Shown: positions 40,017 through 51,933 of the stretch, one piece after another
Layout: the number at the start of each line of letters is the position of its first letter
Position numbering within the stretch: the stretch's first letter is position 1
Assembly (NCBI GenBank): GCA_030267965.1
Contig: BRYA01000004.1
Span: forward strand, 1 to 61,173
Direction: 5' to 3'
From: Triparma columacea
Lineage: Eukaryota; Sar; Bolidophyceae; Parmales; Triparmaceae
DNA length: 61,173 bases
Position numbers and translations under genes: made by a program
Notes under the pieces: model-generated
What the model saw: only the letters and a program-made list of their open reading frames with translations
The model's database searches: none
Told to the model about the DNA's origin: nothing

Positions 40017-41809
40017 ATGGTAGAGGGACCCGGCGCTACGAACAACGCGTCAAAAGCACGAACACTATGTGGGTCACCAGTCACCGCTGCCTCCCCGATA
40101 GCAGAGTTTGGTCTGTTGGTGGCATATCGCCTTTCTAATGTGTGGAATTTAGGGAAGGAGGTGTTCTTGATATTCACCGTGAAGGAAAGGTTGGACCTGA
40201 ATGGTATCGTTCCAACCCATAAAACTATCTACGCGCATAAAGGTTCTACCCAGGAGGCTGATGCACCTTCACCTTCACCTTCACCTCAGCCTCCACCAAA
40301 AGTCTGCATTAGGTTACACTTCGGAATGTCCGGTTCGCTACACCTGAATTCCTCCCGTCCCCGCTCTACCCGTGCCGTGAGGCTCCTTCACGTGGCATTC
40401 GATGGCGGCAAGAGCTTAAGTGTCTACGGAGGTGACGAATATGGAAGCTGCAGAATGTTTGATGTTCAGGAAGCCTACTTCAAGGCGAGAGGCCCCCTCG
40501 AGCACCTCGACGTCTGCGGCCCTGCTTTTGATCCGGTCAAGGCCAAGAGGAGGGTTATGGAAGAAGAGGGGAAGGTGGTGTGTGTGGCAATCATGGACCA
40601 GGTAGGGTCAGGCAAACCTGTATCGAGGGGGGGGGGGGGAGCCAAGCGAAGACCCCCTACAAATGCGAAGGCAACTTCTTGAAGCTGAAACCCTGCGGTC
40701 GTCGCCTCGCTTCCCTCTCCCTCAGAATGTCCTTCCCGGGGTCGGTAATATAATTAAACAGGAGAGCCTGCACCGTGCGCGTCTGCACCCGTTACGGAAG
40801 GTCAGCGATATCAGCGAAGACGATATAGCTAGATTAGTTGAGGTTATAAGGTGGTTCAGCATGGAGTGGTTGAAGGTGAGACTGTCTTATGCAACCCTCA
40901 ACCGCCCCATAATTCTCACCACCAAGTTCAACTCATCGTAGGGTTCGAGGCCTGATAGCAAGGTTTACGACCGCACGGATTGCGAGGATTGCGGGGGAGC
41001 TGTCATGGTGAGGAAGGACAAGTCCGTTGGGGAAAGGGTTACTTTTTGGTGTGAGGAGTGTTGCGGGGGGGGAGGGGGTGAGAGGTGAGAGGTGGTGGAG
41101 TTCTGTGAGGGGCACCAAAGTCACAACGTCAACTGTATTCATAAACAACCTCCTTAACTCAACGCTTCGCTCATCTTCCACCTTTCGCGGCGCAGGGTTA
41201 AGAAGAAACCCCGTATCGAGAAAAAGGATATGGTTGCCATGCGTGGGCACACTTGCATCGGTCCGATCGAGAAGCTTCAACGCGTGCGTAAGCCAGGTGG
41301 CAATTTAGGCCGGTTATTTTGGAGCTGTTCGAGGAAGGGGTGTGGTGCGGAGTTCATGTGGGCTGATGGGGGGTTCCCGGCTTGTGGATGCGGGGGGAAG
41401 AGCAGGATAAGGATGGCGAAGAAAGGGGCAAATTGCGGCAAATGGTTTTTCGCTTGTGGAAAGAGGAAAGGGGATGGGGAGGTGAGGGGGCGATGTATGA
41501 GCGAAGAGCAGGCGTCAAGCGAAGTCGAGTGAAAGGAAGGCGGCAAGGGGTATGACGAGCGAAACGACGGGAGACAAGGAACGAACCCTCCCCCCTTCAT
41601 ATCCCCCCTATTTTTTCACTCTCATCCCCACCCCATCCCTCGCCCTCCAAAAAGTGCAACTTCTTCCAATGGTCAAACCCGCAGTTCTTACATCAACAAT
41701 TCGGTCCACACCTGGTGAGAACGACGGAAGTAGATCAGGCCTTCCCTGCTCGCCACGCTAACTCATCCGTTCTCTCTATCTCTACTGTCCGCAGAACCCT
41801 CTAAAGTAA
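40017..41809 (+). CDS. NEIL3: NEIL3-like DNA glycosylase: Fpg/Nei domain plus two GRF zinc fingers (412 aa, 6 exons)
   Basis: Exons 40017-40601, 40726-40875, 40942-41084, 41196-41481, 41655-41714 and 41795-41809 join in phase. The start MVEGPGATNN has Val at position 2 in place of the usual catalytic Pro of Fpg/Nei enzymes, the hallmark of NEIL3. Further Fpg/Nei features: HFGMSGSLHL and NVLPGVGNIIKQE of the helix-two-turn-helix. An Fpg-type zinc finger follows (VYDRTDCEDCGG, WCEECC). Two GRF fingers come last: one with TCIGPIEK and NLGRLFWSCSRKGCGAEFMW, the other with CGCGGKSRI, GKWFFACG and, after an intron, CNFFQW. NEIL3 removes oxidised bases and unhooks some interstrand crosslinks at forks, and GRF fingers bind single-stranded DNA. 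Confidence 0.9.
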
Positions 41810-41862
41810 CCCCCCCCCTCCTCTTATAAACCACTTCAATTTTTTTAACAAAGGCTAAGCAT

Positions 41863-43155
<1,293 letters not shown>

Positions 43156-45283
43156 ATGCTATTCAGGGCCTTGGCGCTACTCGCTTGCGCTCATGGCTTC
43201 ACGTCAACACCAAAGAGCTTCGTTCGCAGTTCATTGACTTTGAAACCTCTTTACAGGTGAGAATGACACATTTTAGTCGTGCCGCCTCGTTGCGCTCCAA
43301 GCAGCAAAAAAAGCACATACAAAACAGAAAGAAGCTTTAAAGCTGGACCTCCCTCCTCTGAAACGAAACACCTCTCCTAAACATCAATCTTTACGCCCTC
43401 AAATTCACCCCTTCCTTCAACTCACAACATTTATCGACACACTTCTCGCTCTCACAGTGATATTTCCTCCCCTGTGGTCATGCCCGACGGCGGCCTCAGC
43501 CCTTGCGTTATCAAGGTTATTGGGGTCGGCGGTGGAGGTGAGTTTAGGGGATAAGCTGATGGAGATATGCTTCTTTTCATGGAGCTTTCCATGATTGCCA
43601 GTTCACGCTGGAGTGTTGTCATTTTGTGATAGTTACGTGATGGACATTGCTTTCGAGGACACTCTCCACATGGCGTGTGCACTGTGGTGACACGCGCAAT
43701 GCTATAAAGCCAGTTATGACGAAATGACTGCTAAACAACTATCATGTTTGGGGATATACACCAGCAAACTATAGACGCCCTCAAGCAAACCTACACTCCA
43801 CAGGATTACGCCAACTCACCCTCCATCCCTCTCTATCCTCCCCCCCCCTCCCCTCCCATTCGCACCACCTCTAGGTTCCAACGCCGTTGACCGTATGATG
43901 GAGACCCGTGTGGAAGGTGAGAATGGACAAATAAATAGAACATCTGCACGATTCAAATCAAGTTTGACATCATTTCTTACACACCCCTTTCCCCTCAACT
44001 TACTTCACTCACCCCTCTAACTACAGGGGTAGAATTCTGGGCCGTAAACACGGATGCCCAGGCCCTTGGTCGTTCGAAGGCTAAGGGAGCCCGCGTCCTC
44101 AACATCGGTTCTGACGTGACTCGGGGCCTTGGAGCTGGCGGCATGCCCGAGATAGGCCGGAAGGCCGCCGAGGAGAGCAGGGCCGAGGTTGCAGCCATGG
44201 TTGCCGGGAGCGACCTCTGCTTCGTCACCTCGGGCATGGGGGGGGGGACAGGATCAGGAGCCGCACCTGTCGTCGCTGAGGTCGCCAAGGAGTCGGGCGC
44301 GCTGACCGTCGGCGTCGTGACGAAGCCCTTCGGCTTCGAGGGCCGCCGCAGGATGAGCCAGGCCACGGCCGCCATCGCCGAGCTGAAGAAGAATGTCGAT
44401 ACCGTCATCGTCGTCTCGAACGACAAGCTCCTCGAAATCATCCCCGCGAACACCCCGGTTGAGAGGGCATTCGCAGTTGCGGACGACATCCTAAGGCAGG
44501 GGGTGGTTGGGATTTCAGAGATTATCGTGAGGCCGGGACTTATCAACGTTGACTTCGCGGACGTTAGGAGCGTCATGGGAAATGCAGGGACGGCGCTTAT
44601 GGGCATTGGTACCGGGACTGGAAAGGTGAGTCCAAGTGTTATTCGGGCTTGGGGGGAGGATAGTAACCCACTTGTCTAAAGATGTAGGCCTTCACCATAC
44701 CCGTCAAAAATGTCCTAACGCCCCATATCCCCAAAGACCCGCGCCGAAGACGCCGCAGCCGCGGCGATATCCTCTCCTCTCCTAGACTCTCCCATCGACC
44801 GCGCCACCGGGATCGTCTTCAACATCATCGGCGGTCGCGACATGACTCTGCAGGAGATAAACGGCGCCGCCGAGGTCATTTACGACTCTGTCGATCCTAA
44901 CGCTAATATCATATTCGGAGCCCTCGTCGACGATACCATCGACGACGACAGTGTGAGGTGAGAAGATGGGGGAGGAGCTTGAGAGGAGCGAAGCGACGAC
45001 ATTTTTGCACACATATACAACCGCGACGACATCGCTCTCGCACTGCCCCACCTTTCTATTCCGCTAACGCACTTTCTCGTCATCGTTTTGCTCCCTTCGT
45101 AGTATCACGGTGCTGGCGACGGGTTTCAAGCTAGAGGACGGGCTGGAGGACGATGGGGTTGCGGAGCTGGGGCGACTTAAACCCAAGGTACCGGTGACGA
45201 AGGGGTATGGCGAGGGGCAGGAGAACGGGGTAGCGCCGGAGGACGATATTCCGGACTTCTTAAGGGGGCTCAAGAGGAGATAG
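43156..45283 (+). CDS. ftsZ: Plastid-targeted cell division protein FtsZ (407 aa, 6 exons)
   Basis: Exons 43156-43256, 43458-43537, 43875-43916 (only 42 nt), 44027-44625, 44737-44957 and 45103-45283 join in phase. The start [22 protein letters not shown] is a signal peptide followed by Phe and a Ser/Thr/Lys-rich transit peptide, the bipartite signal of complex red-lineage plastids. FtsZ features: [29 protein letters not shown], the tubulin signature [18 protein letters not shown], and the T7 loop [15 protein letters not shown] with the catalytic Asp. The C-terminus ends [12 protein letters not shown], which matches the conserved tail peptide that binds membrane tethers and regulators. The protein forms the plastid division ring in the stroma. 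Confidence 0.96.
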
Positions 45284-45587
45284 GAGGAGTGGAGACGAAA
45301 CGTGTGTGAGTGAGATTGTAAATTCAGAGAGTTGAAGATGAAAATATATGACCATGTCGAAAAACTCGCGTATTTTCCCCTCTTGAAATTAAAGATATGT
45401 TTAGTTAAAGAGACTGGAGACTTGTTTCACCAGGCCGTTTGTGTCATGTGCTCGTTCATCCATGTACTAATCTTATTGACAATCTTCATCGTTGTCAATA
45501 CACGTGTAAGTGTTTGTGTGTGTAAGTGTGTGTGTTTGTGTGTGTGTGTGTGTGCGTGTGCGTGTGTGCGTGTGTGCGTGTGTGCGG

Positions 45588-45624
<37 letters not shown>

Positions 45625-45689
45625 CCCCGCTCCTCTCGGTGCTTTCTTCTTCCCCCGTACTACTTTTTCACGATTCAAAATCGCATCCT
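45284..45689. other. Convergent 3' region with GT microsatellite
   Basis: This lies between the FtsZ stop and the helicase stop. A long (GT)n tract with TGTGCG interruptions spans about 45508-45620. Open frames crossing it are low complexity. Confidence 0.75.
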
Positions 45690-48600
45690 TCAGAATCGTC
45701 CCCCGTTGTACTGGGCACCGTCATATCCATTCTCTCCACGAATCTGAGCTCTACCGAAGTTTCCCCTTCCCCCCCCTCTCCCCCTCCCCCTCCCCCCCCT
45801 CCCCCCCCCCCTGTTGTACACACTGTGCCCGCTGTTTTGCTGGTTGTACCCTTGTAACCCCAAGCCCCCCATCCCGTACGTCAGCCCCTCCACCCCCCTC
45901 CCCCCGTACCCCTGCCCGTAGGCTTCCTGCGGCTGGTGGTAGTATTGCTGCTGGTGGTAGTTGGGCTGCTGCTGCATCGCAATCTGCACGGCCCCGCTGC
46001 TTCTGGCGGGGTTCTCGATATAGAAAGAGGAGGCGGAGTAAGGCTCCCTGTAGTCGAGCTGGGCACGGCCCCGACCTCGACCGCGACCGGACCCTGAGAT
46101 TGAAGAGTCGAGAGGAGGGGGGGAGGTGGGCATGTGTGTGAGTTTTAAGGAGACTACAGCGCCTCTCGTTCCTCCCTCGGTCCAATAATATCTTCTCCCC
46201 TCCCCTCCGCTCACCTCTCCCCCTCCCCCTCCCCCTCCCCCTCCCTCCCCCCCTCCCCCACCACCCGCGTCCTCCCTCCTCTGAAGACCTGCTCCTTAGG
46301 CTGAGATCCATGTTGGCAAACCACTGCGATGGCGTGGGAACAAGTTAGAGGTAGTATTAAACAAGTTAGAGGAGTATTTCCAAAGCCTATACAAAAACGC
46401 TCTCTTCCCTCCCCCCCCCCCCCAGCCCCTCTCTCACGCGCGCGCTTACCTCCGGGACTTCCTGTTCCGCTTCCTCCATGAATTTCTTAAGTTCCTCGTA
46501 GACCCCTCCGTTCTGTCCATCCTTCGCCTTCATCCCCGGGACGAACAGTGCCGTCGCCAGCCCCGTCTTCCCCGCCCTTCCCGTCCTCCCTATTCTGTGC
46601 ACGTAGCTCGAGAACTCGTCCTTGCTGACTGGTAGGTCGAACTGTATGACGTGGGTGACGTCCGGGACGTCCAGGCCCCTGGCGGCGACGTCTGTGGCGA
46701 CGAGGACGTTGATGTGGCCGTCGCGGAACATGCGGAGGGCCTGCTCGCGCTGCTGCTGGGTCCGGTCGCCGTGGATGTCGGCGGAACGGCAGCCCTGGAC
46801 GCGGGCAAGCTGCTGCCTGACCCAGGAAGCGCATTGCTTCTTCTGGCAGAATATTATCGTCCGGGAGTTGGGACCTGAAGAGGCAATGATGGGGACGACG
46901 AGGCTGAGCTTGAGCCGCTTGTCGTTGTGCTCGCATAGGATGAGCTCTTGCTTGATGTTGCTGGTCGTGCTCCCCACCTTGCCGACAGCCACGAATACGT
47001 ATTCCCTCATGTAGTCGGAAGCTGCAAAGGGAGCGGTAAGTCGTGGCGGTGCTTTAGATATGCGGCCGTTGCGCACCGGTAACGATAAGGGCACCCTCCC
47101 AGGGGAGGGAGACAAAAATTACTTACCTATGCGCTGCACATTGGCCTCAAAGGTGGCCGAGAACATGAAAGTTTTCCTCCTCGTCTTGGCCGGCAGGTCG
47201 TAGTCCTGGCAGATCTGCCTGATCTGTGGCTCGAAGCCCATGTCCATCATCCTGTCCGCCTCGTCCAGCACGAGGAACTCGGTGTCCTCCAAAACGAGAA
47301 TGTTCCTAGAGAGGAAGTCATTGATTCTCCCTGGGGTACCGACGACTATCTCGGCACCGTGGGCGAGGACGTACAGCTGATCACGGGGGGGGGCGCCACC
47401 GTAGACGCAGGCGGTGCGGAGGTGCGAGTTGAATGTAAGCTTCTGGGCTTCTAGGTCTATTTGTGATGCCAGTTCTCGGGTGGGCGCTGCAAGGATGGAG
47501 AGAGAGGGGATTAGATAGGTGAGTGTTGAGGCGAATTTAACGGAAGGCACAGGTACTTAAACTAGGAAGGCACTTACCGATAACCAGAGCCTTGGGACGG
47601 GCTGGGGATTGACCTGTAGAAGGGTCGTACATTATAACCTAAGCGGGTAGGGTGGCGGGTTAGGTTTCAGCGATTTGGAGCAATGAAAATATTTTTTACC
47701 ACCCATTTAAAAAAGCGACGAAAGAGGGAAAATCAATCTAGTTTCCCCCATGAAAGAGCCCACCCCTACCACCCCCTTAACTTACCTCTTTCCACGCAAT
47801 ACTAGTAACAAGAGGAACAAGGAACGCTACTGTCTTCCCGCTCCCCGTCTGCGCGCACGCCATGACGTCGTAGGAGGAGGATAGGGAGATCCCTAGGGGG
47901 ACGCAGTGCCTCTGGATGGGGGTGGGGTTATCGTATGACATTTTTTCTGGGAATTTGGAGGGGGGAGGGGGGGATATGCAGCGGTTGGGGGGAGGGGGGG
48001 AGGAGGGGATTTGAGAAAGGAGGAGAGTTAGAAGTGTTTTAGAGAAGCGGCGGGGGGGGGCAGGGGGGATGGAAAGAGAGTACAATGGGGAAGTGTGTTG
48101 GTGACAAAACAATTTAAAAGGCTCATTGGACAATAAGGGTTAGGGTTTTTGGGACGTACCGGGCGACGTGAGGTTATCGGTGAGGAAGTCTGGCATTAGC
48201 TCCGCAAGTTCCAAGAAGGTGTTGAGGGGTGGGCATTCCTTGGTGTCAGGGTTGCGGGTAACCTCAATGTCGTCATAATCCTTGAAGTTTATTCCAGCAG
48301 CACCGCGACGCTGGAAGAGCTCGCGCTGACGCTGGTATTGGGATTGGCGCCACGGTCTGGGGGGTTGGGGTGTGAAGGGAGGTGGGGGGGGCAAAGGGGG
48401 AGAGTGTGAGAGCGTGCGATTGAATGACCACGACCCTAGGAGTATTTTTGGCCAATGAAAGCAACCTCGGCCCATCAATTTCCTTCATCCCGCTCATCCC
48501 ATCACCGCCGGCCGATCAAGTCCGTAACCGCTATTATTCTCTTCCCCCACCCATGACAACTGGGCCATCTCCTACCTTGGCGGGCCTTGCTTGTGATCAT

Positions 48601-48730
48601 AATTTTGGTACAGGTTAGCGACAGTGTGCCAAAAAAACTGGTCATCTGCGATCGACTTCTCAACAAGATTCCGCTGCTGGGCATGTCGTCGCGCCGCCTT
48701 CTCAGCTTCCCTCAAGTTAAGGGAGCTCAT
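45690..48730 (-). CDS. DEAD-box RNA helicase, DDX3/Ded1 type (672 aa, 8 exons)
   Basis: Exons 48730-48576, 48356-48160, 47946-47786, 47638-47578, 47486-47127, 47021-46450, 46323-46215 and 46093-45690 join in phase. Motifs in order: Q motif (NPTPIQRHCVP), I (AQTGSGKT), Ia (PTRELASQ), GG, Ib (TPGRI), II (DEAD), III (SAT), IV (IIFCQKK), V (ATDVAARGLD) and VI (HRIGRTGRAG). The linker YVFVAVGKVGSTTSNIKQEL is characteristic of DDX3/Ded1/Vasa. The N-terminal INFKDYDDIEV box and the RGG/GRG-rich, Gln/Tyr-rich tail also fit Ded1. These ATP-dependent helicases promote scanning and translation initiation and join RNA granules. The N-terminal start MSSLNLREAEKAARR is preceded by an in-frame open stretch. 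Confidence 0.93.
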
Positions 48731-49782
48731 CGATTTTAGTGGATGTGATGGGGGTTCCTGTGAAATAATTGAGAGAATGCGTGTATTTATCGTCAAATTA
48801 GTGTTGGTTTGAGTAACAAGGTTAATCATCGTTTCGAAAGTTCCAGAATTGGCTTGATATCGTTTGGTGAGGGGTGCAGATTTAGCCAAAACAACATTCG
48901 GCGACGTATTCGTGACAACGCCGATCCATTTTTGCCACAATCTCACCTAAATCTCCCCGTGCTACCACCGGGATGGTTCCAAATTCCAATACTGAACCTC
49001 TTCCGCACACTATTAACCGCTAATTACGCTAATGCTGATATTTGTGGATTTTTCAGCCTAGTGTGTGTGTCCAAATTTGGATTTCTGCAGAAGATTTCGA
49101 GAAGGAGAAAAGAGGATGGTCCAAAAGTTGGGATTTGAGAACTGGAGGTCTGCAACATTCACAAATTTCTAAAACTCCCCAGTGCTCCTCCCGAGTAGCA
49201 CGTATCGTGATCAAGTGTAGCTCTTGGGATCGATATTTTGGGAACTAGTCCTCTAATAAGTTTTTAAAGTTTGGAGAGAGCTGACACACACGTGAAAACT
49301 CTTTTTCATTACACCAACTGGCCTCGAAAGGAATTTCTTTGACCAGTACATCCCAGTAGAAGTTAGTAGACGTGACACCACGAGTTAGACCATATAGCCG
49401 GGGAGTGGTAAGTTCCATATGAATAGATCAATGCGTTGCGCCATATAAATCCTTAAGATTCCATGCATATAGAAGTCATAAGCTGTTGTGTCGTCCGTGA
49501 GAAGATCTGGGAAGCCTTCTTAAGACGACTACTCTCAGCAGAACTTTGAGTGATTGTGACCGGAAGAGAGAGAAGGGTTTTCATACCCGATACCTCCTAT
49601 AACCGCCGCGTCACGCATGCTGGATAGGGTACTAAAGGCCGATGAGCTATCATTGACGAGAGTCATATCAGGAACAGAGTACCACTACACTCTACATGTA
49701 CAATATAAACATTTCTTCTACATTTACATCAAATCCTCCACTAACTCACTTGTCTCTTCGTTCGAGTGCAGTATAAGGTCTG
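48731..49782. other. Intergenic and probable left flank of the retrotransposon
   Basis: The helicase 5' flank runs to about 49.1 kb. From about 49.25 kb the composition changes to non-C-rich sequence like that of the element's coding part, so this is probably its 5' non-coding end. The exact left terminus and its terminal repeat were not found by eye. Confidence 0.45.
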
Positions 49783-51837
49783 ATGGAACTACCTTCCCAG
49801 ATCCTTGCGGAGGTGCGCGACGAGTTTCTGTCTTTGCCCAACATGGGCTTGTCCGGGCAAGGCTCGCCGGGTCATCGGGTTAACTTTTTGACGGGGGGGT
49901 CCACGGCAGTTGTAGGGGTTTTTCCCCCTGGACTGGCCCTTCAACCTAATCCGCTTTTTTTCACGAGTGCGCAGATGTGCGTCAAAGATGATCACATTCT
50001 ATGTCTCCCGCTTAATTGTATCTCCCTCTTCCTTATCGACCCAAGGAAAGTGAAAACGTTGGCGAGTAACTTCGTGCAGAGGTATCAGCTGATCGGAATT
50101 GGAGGAGCCCTGGTTAAGTTCAACAACACCACCCCTCCAAGCGGTATAGTCACACTCTTGGATCTACTCGCCTTCATCGAGAAGACCATTGACCAACCCC
50201 TGGATGAGCTTACCAACGACGACAACATTAGTAACATGTTGCTCCCACTTGAGGAAGATGCTCGTCTAGCAAGACCGAAATACACCCGACAGGATGCATG
50301 GGAGAATGCGGTCACTGACCTCTTCGAGTTCTTCAAAGCTCAGTTCACCACCAACACGGGCAGGCGTCGTGTACTCGCAGGACGCACCGAACCTACTTTA
50401 GTAGCCTCGTCGACGGAACTCTCAGAGGAAGAGAAGAGAGAAGAGATTGCCTTTGCCTCTGAGGCACTCTTCACTCAGATGGAAATGGTCACCTTCAAGA
50501 GAGCAGCTGCTCAGGGTAGAGCCGCAGGGACAGTACCAACATCCGACTTTTCCGCAGCCATGAAGGGTGTGGGGGATGCAATGACTGCCACGGTTACAGC
50601 ATCCAAGGAAGCCAGAACCCGAGACACACCTTACCCCTTTGAGAACACAGCTAAGGTGCTGAGGAGGATAGCACAGAAGCCTGCAACTGCCACTGAGGAG
50701 TGCCCCGCTTTCTGGGCCACAGTGTTAGGACTCTCAAGGAAGTCATTCAAGACAGTCTCTGCAACTCTAGGCAGGACTGTTCGTGGTATGGTCAAGAAGG
50801 AGCTAGAGGAAAAGACAGGGAAATGGGCCCCGACTCTCAAGCACGGCAGTCTCATCGGAGACGAAGATGCGAGGATAGTTTCCCAGCAACTTGTATGCGA
50901 TGAGCTCATGTCGGAGTACGAAGACGGACCTTCCAGTTCTCATGATTTCTTCAGAGAGTGCATCGGGCTGAACCCCTCCCTTTTGGCAGCGCTTTATGAG
51001 GCCAACGGGACTCAGTTCTCAGAGAAGAAGGGAGAGTTTGATAATGAGGAGCTAGTCAAGGCACGCAAGTGTAAAAGAGTGGGACTGAAAGCGGCGCGAG
51101 CAGCACTTCTAGTGTCTCAGAAATACTATGAGATCATAGTTGGGGATGGTGGCATTATCGAGGAAGAGTTCGGACGGGTAGTGGAAATCATCGATCACCT
51201 GGAGACCAGGGCTCAGGAAGGAACCAAATGGGAGTGCTTCACTTGGGAGAGGACCGCTAGCCAAGGCAAGTCGATTCTTTGTCTCATTCTCGATGAGATG
51301 ACTGAACGTCTGGGGAAAGTATGTGAGGGAGTGTGCGAGGTAGTCCACCTGGACTCGGTGACGACCAGTGTCACCCTAGTGTCGCTCATGCCAAAAAGAG
51401 AGGACACAAGTTACACCACTTTTATGTGCGAGCTCTTGAAGTTGACCACTGCAGATCTCAACACCCACACTTCGTACGATAGCCTAGTGACGCACCTAGT
51501 CGTGCCTCCAAAGTCGAACATGCCCAACACTGCTGCAGGGGAGAGTACGTTTCACTTCAATGCAGAGTGGGCTATGCATCCAGTCCAGAAAGAAGGTAGG
51601 TTTATGACAGCAAAGGAAGTGAGCCGGTTGGTTTCGGGTGACTCAAGGGCAGCGTGGAAGAGGAGGAACTTCGGAGGGAAGGACCAGGCTCACTACGCGA
51701 AGTGGGATGGAGAATGCATTAGGTTTCATTTGGGTTACCCGTGCAATGGAAAGTGCCGTGCCGGCCATTCCACACAAAAGGGGAGGATGCCTTCTGACTT
51801 GCTTGAGGACCTTGGCAAAAACCTCTCACTCAAATGA
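49783..51837 (+). CDS. Retrotransposon ORF1, Gag-like protein with CCCH-type zinc motif (684 aa)
   Basis: Starts MELPSQILAEVRDEF at the first ATG of the frame. The body is mostly helical with no enzymatic motifs. Near the C-terminus, at about 645-663, the pattern C-x8-C-x3-C-x3-H (CIRFHLGYPCNGKCRAGH) is seen, a nucleic-acid-binding finger of the type found in DIRS Gag proteins. It probably coats the RNA in the particle. It precedes ORF2 by 96 bases. Confidence 0.75.
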   Translation: MELPSQILAEVRDEFLSLPNMGLSGQGSPGHRVNFLTGGSTAVVGVFPPGLALQPNPLFFTSAQMCVKDDHILCLPLNCISLFLIDPRKVKTLASNFVQRYQLIGIGGALVKFNNTTPPSGIVTLLDLLAFIEKTIDQPLDELTNDDNISNMLLPLEEDARLARPKYTRQDAWENAVTDLFEFFKAQFTTNTGRRRVLAGRTEPTLVASSTELSEEEKREEIAFASEALFTQMEMVTFKRAAAQGRAAGTVPTSDFSAAMKGVGDAMTATVTASKEARTRDTPYPFENTAKVLRRIAQKPATATEECPAFWATVLGLSRKSFKTVSATLGRTVRGMVKKELEEKTGKWAPTLKHGSLIGDEDARIVSQQLVCDELMSEYEDGPSSSHDFFRECIGLNPSLLAALYEANGTQFSEKKGEFDNEELVKARKCKRVGLKAARAALLVSQKYYEIIVGDGGIIEEEFGRVVEIIDHLETRAQEGTKWECFTWERTASQGKSILCLILDEMTERLGKVCEGVCEVVHLDSVTTSVTLVSLMPKREDTSYTTFMCELLKLTTADLNTHTSYDSLVTHLVVPPKSNMPNTAAGESTFHFNAEWAMHPVQKEGRFMTAKEVSRLVSGDSRAAWKRRNFGGKDQAHYAKWDGECIRFHLGYPCNGKCRAGHSTQKGRMPSDLLEDLGKNLSLK

Positions 51838-51933
51838 CAGGAGGCAAGTAGCCTTGAGGGGAAGCGAGAGGGAGAAGGGAGGGTTAGGGGTGAGGCGGGG
51901 ATCAGAAAGGGGGGAGGACAGGGAAAGGGAAAG

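Noticed and set aside
43156..45283. FtsZ as evidence of bacterial DNA
   Set aside because: The gene has five GT-AG introns and a plastid-targeting leader, so it is a nuclear gene of endosymbiotic origin.
45332..46141. 269-residue plus-strand frame across the GT microsatellite
   Set aside because: It reads VCVCVC from the repeat and then runs antisense to the last helicase exon.
49399..49430. A-box-like sequence AGCCGGGGAGTGGTAAG
   Set aside because: No B box, anticodon arm or acceptor stem could be matched, so it is not called as a tRNA.
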